Source of the DNA: Acholoe squamosa
Taxonomy: Eukaryota > Annelida > Polychaeta > Phyllodocida > Polynoidae
DNA: 64,000 nucleotides
Reading direction: 5' to 3'
Assembly: GCA_949317995.1 (NCBI GenBank)
Contig: OX439038.1
Coordinates: 35,097,113-35,161,112 of the forward strand
Positions 1 through 11,700 of the stretch are shown one piece after another (positions within the stretch are counted from its first letter, which is position 1; each line of letters starts with the position of its first letter). Both the position numbers and the translations under genes were made by a program. The notes under the pieces were generated by a model. The model was given only the letters and a program-made list of their open reading frames with translations, did not search any database and had not been told where the DNA came from.

Positions 1-301
1 TATATGCAGCTCCCCCAACGCGCGGTGTTAACCTAGCCAACTCATTCTCAATACCCAAACCAACTTGTTCAGCCACGGCTGCGCACTATTACCTAACCAA
101 TCCTGGTCACGGCACCAGTGTAAGGGTCAAGTATTCCGAGTTCAAGTTTGTATGTCTAATCTGGAAAGAACTACCAAACGACAATCTCCCGTACAAAAGA
201 GGCAACAAGTTTTATTCAGGATCCTACGTACAGACTAAAGGTTTCAGAATTCAAAGGTATCCGTATCAGAGTATTCAGACAATCAGACAATGAGCTACCT
301 A

Positions 302-757
302 CCATAAATCCCCAGTCATAAGCCGGATTTTTTCCCCTATTTTGGGCCCAAACCCGCTTCTAAATTTTTCCCAAAGTCCCCCCCGGCTTATAACCGTTTT
401 TTTAAAAAAGTTTTTAACCAAATTTCAATAGAAATTAAAATTACTTTAATATGTACGATTTTTACCATACAAGTTGATTTCAATGTGTTTTCTATAAGAA
501 ATCAATAAAATATTGATAGAAATATGGCTAATTTTCCTCAAAAATTGGTGAGATTTTTTAGTTTTAGGGCGGGTAAGTGGGGGTCAAGGGGCTAAAGTCA
601 CCCCCTGGCTTATGACTGGGGTTTTTGCAAAAGTCTAAAATGCACCAAAACCGGCTTATAGATTTTGCCCAAACTCACCCCCCGGCTTATGACCGGGGCC
701 GGCTTATGACCGGGGCCGGCTTATGACCGGGGCCGGCTTATGACCAGGGATTTACGG
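302..757. mobile_element. MITE with CCATAA/TTACGG ends flanked by TA
   Basis: The ends are inverted copies (ccataaatccc at the left, gggatttacgg at the right) and both are flanked by TA. Each half contains inverted copies of a 'ggcttatgaccgggg' motif, repeated about four times near the right end. No coding capacity is seen. The end type and TA flanks match the elements at 5279-5520, 5909-6367 and 6017-6249, so they form one family of short non-autonomous DNA transposons. TA duplication suggests Tc1/mariner-type mobilisation, but the superfamily is inferred, not shown. Confidence 0.6.
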
Positions 758-1121
758 TATGTAAGTTCTCGAAACCAGAGGAGAGAAGGCACTCATCATA
801 TGTACAGAACCCTTGAAGGTTCTTCCCCGTCAGTCACCGACCCGGCCTTATATAGAGCCACAGGGGTTGGGTGGAGGCCCTTCGAGTACAAGCTGAGAAA
901 CCCGGAGAGCAGTGCTGCCACCACTCGCCCAGCATAACCGACCCTAGACCCGAGTGTCCGCCCTGCTCGGGAACTGACCAACTCGTACCCATGTGACGCT
1001 ATCCTGAAACCATGCCCCTACATCACTAAGTGGTAAAGCAAAATATCTCAAAACTAGCACTGTGTGCTAGGCTCACAACTTAACAGGCAAAAGTCACTGA
1101 AAGTACTGTCACTGTGCACTG

Positions 1122-1385
1122 ACCATGTGCTGTCAACATAAAGTTTGTCAAACATTGTTAGTGAACTGACAGATAGTGTTCCTCCATGTGGTGAAGTCAG
1201 TATGAAGAACCATGTGCTGTCAACATAATGTTTGTCAAACATTGTTAGTGAACTGACAGATAGTGTTCCTCCATGTGGTGAAGTCAGTATGAAGAACCAT
1301 GTGCTGTCAAACAATAAAGTTTGTCAAATATTTCTACTTAGCTGGCAGAAATACTGTGTTCCTCCATGTGGTGAAGTCAGTGTGC
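1122..1385. repeat. 87-bp tandem repeat, three copies
   Basis: Three head-to-tail copies start near 1122, 1209 and 1296, each beginning ccatgtgctgtcaa. The first two are nearly identical and the third is diverged. The reading frame on the minus strand across the first two copies is a product of the repeat and is not called as a gene. Confidence 0.8.
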
Positions 1386-1928
1386 AGTGTGAAGGACTAT
1401 AAATGTAGACTGGGCCCATAACCTATAGCTGTGGTAGAGGAAGGAACACAAAGATGTTGCCTCTGCTGTGGTCTTCAAAGTTGTGAGACAGATTTATTGT
1501 TGGACAAAAGACACATTGACTTCTGAGCATGCTCAGACTGTAACCAACAGATTCTGATGTAGTAAAAATATTTAGCTGTATAACACTAGGGGGAGATACT
1601 TATAGTGAGGTAATAGTTCATAGTGTGACCACTAGGGGACACCACTGTTGAGACAGTCTCTTAGAGTTAGGCATATATATAGGAAACGTTATATTTAACA
1701 TATTTCCCATTACCTAAGAAAGCCATTTTGAAATTAATGTCAATAATGGTGGAAATTATAGGGGGTGCCAGTAATACCGACTGATCTGTTCAGTTGTTGG
1801 TGTTGACATTGTTTTAGGGTACATATTACATGTTTTCTCTCAATTTGTCACTGGACTGTACATATTTCATAGATTATCAAGGTTCATCTTATACATTCTC
1901 GTTATGTTCTGGAGATATAGGGTACTTA

Positions 1929-2048
1929 AGGAATAAGGCATGCGGAAGGGGAGCGGGTGTGCATCTATTACCAAATAAAGACCAGGGGTTACCCCGAGAT
2001 CTTTATTTGGTAATAGAATCCCTTCCCCTTCTAAGTGGTCTTATTCCT
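1929..2048. repeat. 120-nt imperfect hairpin
   Basis: The two halves are inverted copies: aggaataag pairs with cttattcct at the base, gaaggggag with a cttcccctt-like stretch in the middle, and ctattaccaaataaaga with tctttatttggtaatag (17 bp perfect) near the loop, which itself contains ggggttacccc. It could be a short foldback transposon or a small-RNA precursor; the sequence does not decide. Confidence 0.6.
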
Positions 2049-2741
2049 GTTATAACACAGTGTCAAAAGATAGCACTGCCCTGCATTATTAGATTATAGA
2101 TTCAGGGCTCCCAAAATAATTGCACAGCAGACCTATTAGAGGAGCTGTGCATCTATCGGACTGCATTGCCTATATAACCCAATAGATGCACAACAAGAAA
2201 ACCCCCCTATCCAACCACATCTCTCATCACTATGTTCCTACAGTAGAAAACAAGAATATGCTTGGTTTCTTGAATAAATGCACTGCAGCTGTGTTACAAA
2301 CACAGCTATTAGCAGGTTAGTGTGCAATTGATTCTGCATGAGAACCTAGGCCCCTCTCATGATTGAGACTATGGGCATTATATATATGCAGGCTGATGTA
2401 ACTCCAGGCTGATGTAACTCCAAAGCTACCCTCTTAACCATCATTCATGATTGTCCTCATTGTTTCTTGCCTTAGTCTCATGAAATCAGTTGTAAGAAGA
2501 AGAATTTCAATATTGACAGTTTTAAGAATATTCAACAACTTCTGATACCTTTGGATGACATTAGCAACTATTTTTAAAAAAATATTTGGGCTACCCCTCA
2601 TCTCAACCCAGATATCAAAATAGATTGATAGACCCGCTTTATGATAGTTATGACACATGTGCCTCATGAAATGGCTTAGCAATAGCTAAAGCTTGGGGTG
2701 CAAGTAATACATTCATCTATGCCAGTAATACCCACACCTGT

Positions 2742-2945
2742 GCCAGTAATACCCACAAAATGTCTAGTTGAATCATGATCAATCAATTGAATATATTACA
2801 GTAGATTTTCTCTTATATCCCATGGGTAATGTGTAAAAGACCAGCCAGTAATACCCACAAAATGTCTAGTTGAATCATGATCAATCAATTGAATATATTA
2901 CAGTAGATTTTCTCTTATATCCCATGGGTAATGTGTAAAAGACCT
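2742..2945. repeat. 102-bp direct tandem duplication
   Basis: A block starting gccagtaatacccac is repeated with almost no change at 2742 and 2844. Shorter copies of the 'gccagtaatacc' word occur just upstream (about 2700-2741) and at 3022. The near-identity suggests a recent event. Confidence 0.8.
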
Positions 2946-3049
2946 TCCTTTGTTCACATGTAAAAAGAAATTTGAACAAATGTTCATTTTTAAGCCACCA
3001 GGGAAGAAATGCCCCTAAGGTGCCAGTAATACCAATGGCTACTCTAGCC

Positions 3050-3300
3050 ATTTGGCAACCCATAACTGTCGAATGGAAAACTATAAGTGGCAAATGGCAA
3101 CTGGCTTTCCAGACTATGTGCTATCATGGATTTGCCAATTGCCAATCATGGGTTAACTACCAGTTGCCATTTCTCACTGGCAAATGGCAATTGGCTTGAC
3201 CTTATAATTGGCAAATGGAAACTAGCAACTGGTAACCAAGGACTGGCAAATGGCAACCAAAGAGAAACAATTGTATTGGCAATTGGCAATTAGCAACTGG
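3050..3300. repeat. Degenerate minisatellite (ggcaaatggcaactgg)
   Basis: The word 'tggcaaatggcaactgg' and its variants recur about ten times. Reading frames here are repeat artefacts. Confidence 0.6.
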
Positions 3301-5276
3301 AAACATGTCGCACCAGCTTCCAATAGATGATACCGGTAGTATAGAATGATTAAACCAGGCTTCACCTCCATTATGTGTATTTGTTAGCCGTGTATTTTCA
3401 TTAACTTTACATGTAATTGACTGCATTCTGACAAGAGCACCATAGTTCATTAAATTGTGATTCTGAAGATCACAAAATATCTTTATCATATACTCAAAAT
3501 AAACGGAACACAATTGAACAATTGATATACATTACATATGTCACTCTATGTACGGATAAATAAACAAAATTTTAATATGATCTAGAAAACTAAACTTGTT
3601 TCTCATCACCACCCTTTTCAGCAAAATAACCGTCATTGTTTTCATTTTAAAACTTCACCCCAAAAACAAGTAGTACATGAGCACAGACTTCATTGTAAAC
3701 AAATGTGGAGATTATTCTGTAAACATTTGGCGGAGGAAATGTATTACAAGGTGCTGGGACCCTGGTCTCCACATTTCATATCCAAAGGAGACACCATCCT
3801 CATCATCACTTTTTTTAAAGGACTGTCCCCTCTTTCCATGAATTTTAAGCTTTTTTTTTCTTAAAAAAATTACATTTTCCAATATGCAGAGTAAGCTCTA
3901 AATTATGCCAGGTATGCATATTGTGTAACTTTGGCACATACCACTGAAACATTTCCTCTTCAAAGAGTACACATATATGTTCCTAAGAAGGAGATTCTTC
4001 TGGGCTATGGATATAATGTTATCACATACTATCTACCCAGAATAATCTCCTTAAAAACAACCTTTGAAAAACATGAGTTGGAGAAGGTAGTCTATCGTGG
4101 TATATAAATAACACTTATGGTTTCAGGAACACAGCTGCCTATCAATGGCACTTTTAAAGTGTTACCGGTAACTTTACTATTCAAATGTATTAATCTTCCC
4201 CATGGACAGCTGCGCTGCATAAATATCAGGCATCAACATTTCTTTCATTGCTTTGTGAGAGAACAGCCTTTTTTTTGTGTCAGATCTAAACTTTAATTCC
4301 AAGAGTGAAAGCTCAACTTAGGCATCAGAACAAAAGCACCGCCCAAACATTGCGTTATTCTACAAATTGGTCAATCTCTAAACAATTGTTTTGCATCCAA
4401 ACAAAAACAAAAACAGCAAGAGAAAGATCTGTCTCTGTATGTGCATTGTGACTGAGGATGACAAGACCAGATCTGCTAGTAGAAACATACCGATAGTATT
4501 AATAAATAGGCAAGAAGCAAAGTCACAACTTCTCGTAACATGAAATGAAACATTTATAGATTGCATAACAATAGTAGCACCATTAGAGGAGTATGTCGAC
4601 CTTTAGTATTACCCTACCCTGTACCTAAAAGTGCATTATAAAAATTTACAGTATCAACTTTGTGACTATTATAAATACTAGCTCCATGGACAAATCAATG
4701 TTTGAACATCATCATGTAGAATACAATACATCATTCCCATTTTATGAGAGCATCTCAGATTTCTACACCATGTCCTTATAAATGGCATGGCTTTAGCAAG
4801 GTCATGGAGAGGACGATAAGGGATGACCAACCACCATCGAGATGAGCATACAGACAAAGATGTAGAGAAGATTGACCATGTGATATAGATCACATATGGC
4901 CAAGGAGTTGAGTTCGATTTTGCTATCTACCTCTAGACAGAACATCTCAGTAGAAATCTGTAATTCAAAATGTCATCCCCTCCAATCAATTTTTCCAAAA
5001 CCTGGGTCAAAACTCTATATCTGCGCTGGATAAACCATTACTTAGTTCATTATGGGCCCGCTAGTTTGGGCATTATTGTGACGCAATAAGAGGAAAATCT
5101 GCTGTATGAGCATGTTTTTGAAATTTTTGTAGCCTAATTTTTGCAATCTCATCTGAAATCGAAATATGGAGATCTCATATTTAGATTCATGACAATCTAC
5201 ATTTAATCATTTATAATATAATACATTGTCTCATATTCCTTATAATTTATATTGCCCGAGATGGCAAAATTGCTAG
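3301..5276. other. No gene seen
   Basis: About 2 kb of AT-rich sequence. The open frames are short, lack recognisable domains and lack a consistent coding pattern. I see no transposon ends here. Confidence 0.5.
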
Positions 5277-5278
5277 TA

Positions 5279-5520
5279 CCGTAATCTCCCGCGTATAAGG
5301 CGTGTCTTATACGCCAAACAAAATGATGCTGAGTCTTATACGTGGGAGGGACATTGCCTTGAGTTTTGGGTGCGCCTTATAGGGGGGTATTTTTACTATA
5401 GAACAGTATTAAAGTAACAAAAATCTGCCCTTAGAGGTGCGCCTTATACGTGAAACAGACCTCCCTCAGTTGGGGGTGCACCTTATAGGCGAGGTGCACC
5501 TTATATGCATGAGATTACGG
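5279..5520. mobile_element. TA-flanked MITE, CCGTAATCTC ends
   Basis: The inverted ends are ccgtaatctc and gagattacgg, each flanked by TA. The interior carries repeated 'cttatacg' words in both orientations, as in the copy at 6017-6249. Non-coding. Confidence 0.7.
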
Positions 5521-5908
5521 TATGCCTAATTTAGAGTACTGAGACTAAACATTATGCTTCCCAGGACTCTCTTCCCTGTTTGCGGCCAAGTTGAGACCTT
5601 TCACACCCAAAGATCCATTGGCAGCAATAGGAACGCATAGGAACAGCTGAAGACAGTGGTTGGACGGATGAGGCAATGTGTGAGGAGACTTGTTCACAAA
5701 TTATGTCGTCTGATATTCCCAGTCAATTTTTTTTCTTAATTCAAAATAATGCAGACTGATATCCCAAATCCATTGTACAAAAATTAGGAACCCTTCAATG
5801 AACATTATGAGTTCCAATATGCAGAGTAAGCTCTAAACTTGGCTCTGCATCCAATTGTCATTGGATTAAAGTGATAACAAAAATGTAATTACTGACAAAT
5901 ACTGACTA

Positions 5909-6367
5909 CTGTAAATTCCCTCGTATTAGCTGCACCCTCGTGTAAGCCTCGACCCCAACTCCAGGAGAAGGTTAGAGCCATAGCCAAGCCTTGAAAATTG
6001 ACTAATTTTAGTACTACCGCAATCTCCCGCGTAGAAGACGCGTCCTCTCCGCCAAACAAAATGCAGGGGAGTCTTATAGCTTTCTCTCAAGTTTGGGGTG
6101 CGTCTTATACAAGGGGTACTTTTACTATAGAAATGTACTTATCTTACAAATATCAGCATTAAAATGTGCGTCTTATACGCGAAAATGCATGTGCTGAGTT
6201 TGGGGTGCGTCTTATACGTGCAATGCGTCTTCTACGCGGGAGATTACGGTATTTTATAGTGTAAAATACCCTTATATAAGCCGCACCCCAACTTTGGGCC
6301 GTTCCTATAAGCCTAACTTTTATTTGGATTCTGGTACTAGCCATGGCGTATGTGAGAGTATTTACGG
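5909..6367. mobile_element. TA-flanked MITE carrying a nested MITE
   Basis: The left end is ctgtaaattccctcgtat and the right end is a matching inverted sequence ending tatttacgg; both are flanked by TA. The interior words (gcaccc, ttataagcc) resemble those of the partial element near 8000-8105. The element at 6017-6249 sits inside it, so this copy is the older insertion. Confidence 0.55.
6017..6249. mobile_element. TA-flanked MITE, second copy, nested
   Basis: A diverged copy of the 5279-5520 element: ends ccgcaatctc and gagattacgg, TA on both sides, same internal 'cttatacg' words. It lies inside the 5909-6367 element. Confidence 0.65.
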
Positions 6368-6555
6368 TAAGTGCTGTCAGATATTGATTAATCACTGATG
6401 AATGGTGACTAGGACTAGGATCAAGTATAGACTGACTAACTGCTGACAAATTATTACCAAGTGCGGGCAGGTATTGACAAAATCATTAAAAAATAGTATA
6501 TTATGTGAATAATCATACATAATGGCCGACTGGAGACAGGAGACAAATAGTGACT

Positions 6556-7362
6556 ACTGTAAACGTAGATATTTTTGTGAGTTTAAATTTTCGCGAATTT
6601 GCATAAAAATACATTTTCACGTGTATTTAAATTCACGAATTTCCGATTTATTAACCCCCTTGCTTGTCTGAACATGACCTAGACACCTGCTAACCCTACG
6701 TCACCAATTCCTGAAAAGGGAGCATTAGATAAATCAAGTGATCTGCATGATGAATGCTGGCTCACCATGCAGATGCTTGAGATTCCCATGAGCAATTAAA
6801 TATTCCTCAGTGTAACTAATTAACAATATACCTACTAATTCAGAGGCGTAGGAAGCAAATCTTCCTTGGGGGGGCCCGGCGGGAGCCAAACCTCGAACAC
6901 CTTAAATTGTCAACTCAAGCGCAATAGCCCCTATACATACCTATATAAAATTTGTATAGAAATGTATTTTTTAATGAATTTTAGGTCCAGGCCCCCATTT
7001 TCCACATCCCATTATTATATCAATCTATTTTGAGATGCAAAGTTTTAGCTTCTTGTTCAATTTATTATGAATTCTTGGCAAATTTTTAGGGGGCCCAGAC
7101 ATATTCAGGCCCCACCACCTCCATGATTGGGATATTTCCAAATATATGTACTCATGCACTAATGCTACCCTATGCTTAGTGTGAGCTGGTGAATATAACC
7201 GCTATCAATACTATCCCCCCCCCCCCGCTCCCTTACCCCACCCCACCTATCCTTCACATGGCTGCAAGGGATAAATTTACACGATGTATTTAAAATCGTG
7301 AGTTTTTAATTTCCGCGGAATTCGCGAAAATATGTACAGCGCGAAAATTTCTATGTTTACAG
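6556..7362. mobile_element. Candidate inverted-repeat element (about 0.8 kb)
   Basis: The left arm (from ctgtaaacgtagat, about 90 nt, rich in cgcgaa and ttaaa words) is repeated in inverted form at the right (ending atttctatgtttacag). The arms are diverged. The middle (about 6843-7145) is a separate dispersed repeat with an inverted, diverged copy at 62745-63053: both carry cagaggc(g/a)tagg at one end and a gaattcttggcaaattt-type block near the other. No coding capacity. Confidence 0.45.
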
Positions 7363-7770
7363 AATGTGCTGTCAGCTATTGGCTATATCACAGACAGTGA
7401 CTAAACGCCGACATCTACTGACTAACTGCTGACATGACTAAATATATTGAGTGATTGATATTGATTCAAATGACGGACAAATAGTGGTTAAGTGCTGACA
7501 AAATATATATGTACTAAGTAACTGCTCACAAATACTGACCAAGAAATGTCAGATATTGACTAAATCACTGATGAATATTGACTAGGGCCTGACATACAGA
7601 CTAAATGCTGACAACTAGTGATTAAGTGCTCTCAGATATTGGCTAAATAACTGACATATTGACTATATTACTGACAAATAGTGACTAAACGCTGACATCT
7701 GCTAAACAACTGCTAACAAACATTGACTAAGTGCTGGCAAATATTGATTAAATCACTGATAAAAGGTGCA
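7363..7770. repeat. Degenerate 'actgacaaatattgactaagtg' minisatellite
   Basis: Variants of 'tgacaaatattgactaa(g/a)tgctgaca' recur throughout. Related blocks lie at about 6370-6550 and 9520-9700, so the same repeat has been broken up by later insertions. Confidence 0.6.
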
Positions 7771-8508
7771 TTATGCCAGTCAAGGCATAATGCCCCAATG
7801 AATTAATCTAATGCCCATTTCTCGGCTGTTTATCAACCGGTTTCAAAATGCAACATATCAATTTTTAAGTTTTCCAACATGCTGATCCCACATTTAGACA
7901 GTTCAGACTTAAATTCCCTATAGTTACTGAGATAGAGTGCAAGCAAAGGCATGATGCGCCGATGAATGAAAGGCTCTTTCTCTTTTTAATATTTATACTT
8001 ACCGTAAATTCTCTTATAAGCCACGGCTTATATTAGAAGCCAGATGCTTATTGTAGCTTTATATATAGCTTCTCCCTAAGTCTAGGTGCGGCTTATACGA
8101 GGGTATTAGGCACTATAAAACAGTACTGAACTGCCACAGGTGGTCCCTCTGTGTGCTGACTGGGGTCTGAATTTAACTGTACTACACATGCTCCTATAGC
8201 AAAGGGAATATAGCCAGTACAACACAGAATAAGGGGTACCTATGTACATTGGACGTTTAAGGTAGGACATCAAGCGCTTGACAATTGGAGAAAACATACA
8301 ATTGGCGCCGCCAATGATCCCAGGGACCCTGGACCAACAGGTTGTGGTCATTTCATGTAACCATGGGTTAAACCACTTAACACATAGTTTTGTGTACCTC
8401 GTCCTGTACATATTATACACTGGTTATATGCTATAAACCTGGGTTGTATAAAGCATAATTCATGAACCTGTACCATACTATATTAAAGTGGTGAGGTTCC
8501 TCATGATA

Positions 8509-8514
8509 TTTATT
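8509..8514 (-). terminator. Candidate polyadenylation signal of the F-box gene
   Basis: AATAAA on the minus strand, about 255 nt downstream of the F-box gene stop codon. It is the first canonical signal I see in that direction. Confidence 0.4.
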
Positions 8515-8767
8515 TTACAGTGTGAATGTCCACTTGGGCCACTGATTTATGGTAACTTACGAGAGTACAGTAGCTGGTTTCCCTTTTTCATTTAAAAACC
8601 ATTGCTACATAGCATTAATTGCACTTGCCAGGGCTGCATTCATGACATTCTCATGATTCATGTACTGTGAAGACCACAGGGCATCGTGCAAAAAACTTAA
8701 AAGGATGAATTTCAAATGAATCCATTTATAACTGAGTCCACCACGTGTCCACACTGCATATGGCCAT

Positions 8768-11700
8768 TCAGTAGATATCAGAGACATATGTCACAGGTGC
8801 AGCAGCATAAGACATGACCAGCCACGGCTCATGGCGCAGTGTGTACCTTCCAGTCTCCTTCATCGACGGCCTTAACTCGAGGATCTTGTCAACTGTTGGT
8901 GCATCCAGCACGCAGTACACCCGCATCTCCTCCAGTAGGTGACATTCAGCAGTCAGCCGCACCAAGGCAGAGTGCAGCTCGGCAGAGTTACGTGAGATGG
9001 GCGTGTTGAGCACAAAATGTTGGAGGGTGTTGGAGTAGCAGCACGCTGCTTGGTTTACTTCATCATAGATGTACGTGTACGTCTCCATCACTAGTTTACA
9101 GACTGGTATCTCTGGTTTCATCACTTCAGACACACAGTCCGTTGGGCATGTATGGTCAAACAGCAGTGACACCTGCATGTAATATTAACAGAAACATTTA
9201 GGCATGCAATACCTTTAGATTTTATGTTTAGGCAAAAAATAAGCCTCTGATTCGCGTATAAGATGAGAGCATAGTAGCTTTTGTAGAGCATTGTCTAATG
9301 TTCAATAAATTATTCCATTTTTACATAGATCACTAATGGTAGTGGAAATTTACATGGGCTCCAATCATGTGCTGGGAATCAAGTACAATTGCTGACTGGT
9401 AAATCTATATCCCACCCCTCCCAATTTTTTATAGCTGAGACATCCAGCTATAGTTGAGGTCTAACCACACAACCAGAGTGGTCTAGAAGCCTGGTTATTA
9501 GATTTCTATGAATGCATACGTCCCTCACAAACAGTGACTAAGTGACATATATTGACTACATGCTGACAGATAGTTAGTAATTACTGACAGATAGTTAGTA
9601 ATCACTGACAAATAATGAGTAAGTACTTGACATATATTGGCTTAATGCTGACAAATAGTGAGTAAGTACTGACATATGTTGAGTAATTACTGACAAAAAC
9701 ACGGTCACGCCACCTATTCCTGTAATTCGAATTACGCCGATCAAAGATAGCTGGTTAGTTCACCTCATTTTTTTTTCCTATTGAATTGTTAGATATGTAT
9801 GACAATTTAAATCAACTACTTTGGACAAATTGAATAATTGGCATTAATGCTGAATAACCAACACTTGGATTTACTTGATATGTACTACTTAAGCCAGTAT
9901 CACCCTAATTCAGTTGGTTCGCAATAACAGAATTATGGTGATACCACTTGCTGAATTACGGTGATACCAGCAAATTTTAAAAAGGCAATTCCTTCATAAA
10001 CTAGTACATATCTACTAGATCCAATTGTTGGGTCTTCAGCTTTAATGTGAATACAGGGATGTAAGTCAGGCATGGGCAAAAATCAGGAAGCCATACATTT
10101 ACTTGATATAAAAGCCTTCTATTTTTCCAAACAGCCCTCCTTACCACTTGTATAAGGAAAATACATGTCATTCAGAAATCAGGAAATCCTGATAAATCCT
10201 GAAGACTTACATCCCTGTGAATACTTCAACCTGCCCAAGGTAGATGCTTCAAATAACCATACATATTTCACAATTCAATACAGAAAGTATGAAATAAACT
10301 AAGGTGCAGCCATCTTTGATCGCTGTGCATACATGCCAACATTTTAGGCCCGAAAACTGGGAGACCCTCAGAAATCCTGAGCTCCATGCTACGAATATCG
10401 TAAGAAAACTAGTCCAGGATACTTTTGAACCCATTTCCCCGAGCAATTTCTAAAAATCAAGACAAGAAATACAACATTTTGGTGCATTTTCTTAAGTTAA
10501 TAAAGCCTAGACACATCAAATCCAGGAGCTTTTTTTAAGTTTAAAGTTCCTAGACCTATCAAAATCCGGGAGGAGTCTGAAAATCGGGGAGAATTCAGGG
10601 GAGAAAGCTAATCCAGGAGAAACCCTAAAAAATGGTCGAAATCCGCGAGTCTCCCGGCCAATCCGGGAGTATTGGCATGTATGGCTGTTATTCGAATTGC
10701 AGTGATAGTGTCGTCACAGTGAAAAAGTGAGTAATTATTGACATGTTTGAACTATGTATAGGAAGTCACTCCAATCTGAGACCCTACCGGAAGCCACTCC
10801 AATCTCAACCCTACAGGAAGTCACTACAATCACCCTACAGGTAGTCACTCCAATCACATAGAAAGTCACTGCAATCACCACAAAGAAAGTTACTCCAATC
10901 ACCACATGGAAAGTCATCCTCTTCATCACACAGAAAGTCACTCCAATCATCATACAAGAATTGTAGTCATCAGGGATGAAAGCGGATGCTTGAAAAAATC
11001 CAGGAAAAAAATAGTGATGCACGATAACCGCCTTTGATCCCTAACCAATTAAGAGCCCCCCCCCCAGGAAACCTATACATAACATTTGTAAAGTTTTATT
11101 ATTTTCTGTAAGCATCTTCGAAACTCTGTTCAAACTGTACTACCAAGCAATAATTCCCTAAAATAAGGAGGACCTGAACTAAACTGATACAGAAGTAAAA
11201 TAGAGATGAAGGGAGGCTGGAGTGTGTCAGCTCTTCAAGGGGATAACTGGCCTGCCCAAGAGTTTCACTCCAAGCACAGCCTTTTACTGGGATAGCATCC
11301 CTACAACCACAATACTAACAGTCTGACTGGAGAGTGGAGATGGTCATAATCTGGCTTCCTGTCTGTTTCCTTGATTTCCAGGAAGGTTTTAGCCAATGGG
11401 AGAGGGCCTAGGAGTTTCCTTGATTTCAAGGAAATCCAGGAACTGGCTGGCTGGGTAGGAGTACTAACTGCAGCAATCACAAGGGGGTGGTGGTGGTGGG
11501 TGGACCGGTGGGCATTAGGGGCACTCTCTTACATCCCTGAGTCATAGAGGAAGTCACTGCAATCACCACACAGGAAGTCATTCTAATCATCACACAGGAA
11601 GGTATTCCAATCACCCTACAGGAAGCCACTCCAATCACAACCACACAGGAAAAGTCTCTCTAATGACCACACAGGAAGTCCCTCTAATCACCACATAGAA

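Noticed and set aside
1054-1314. 86-codon minus-strand frame
   Set aside because: It is the translation of the 87-bp tandem repeat and shows no independent coding feature.
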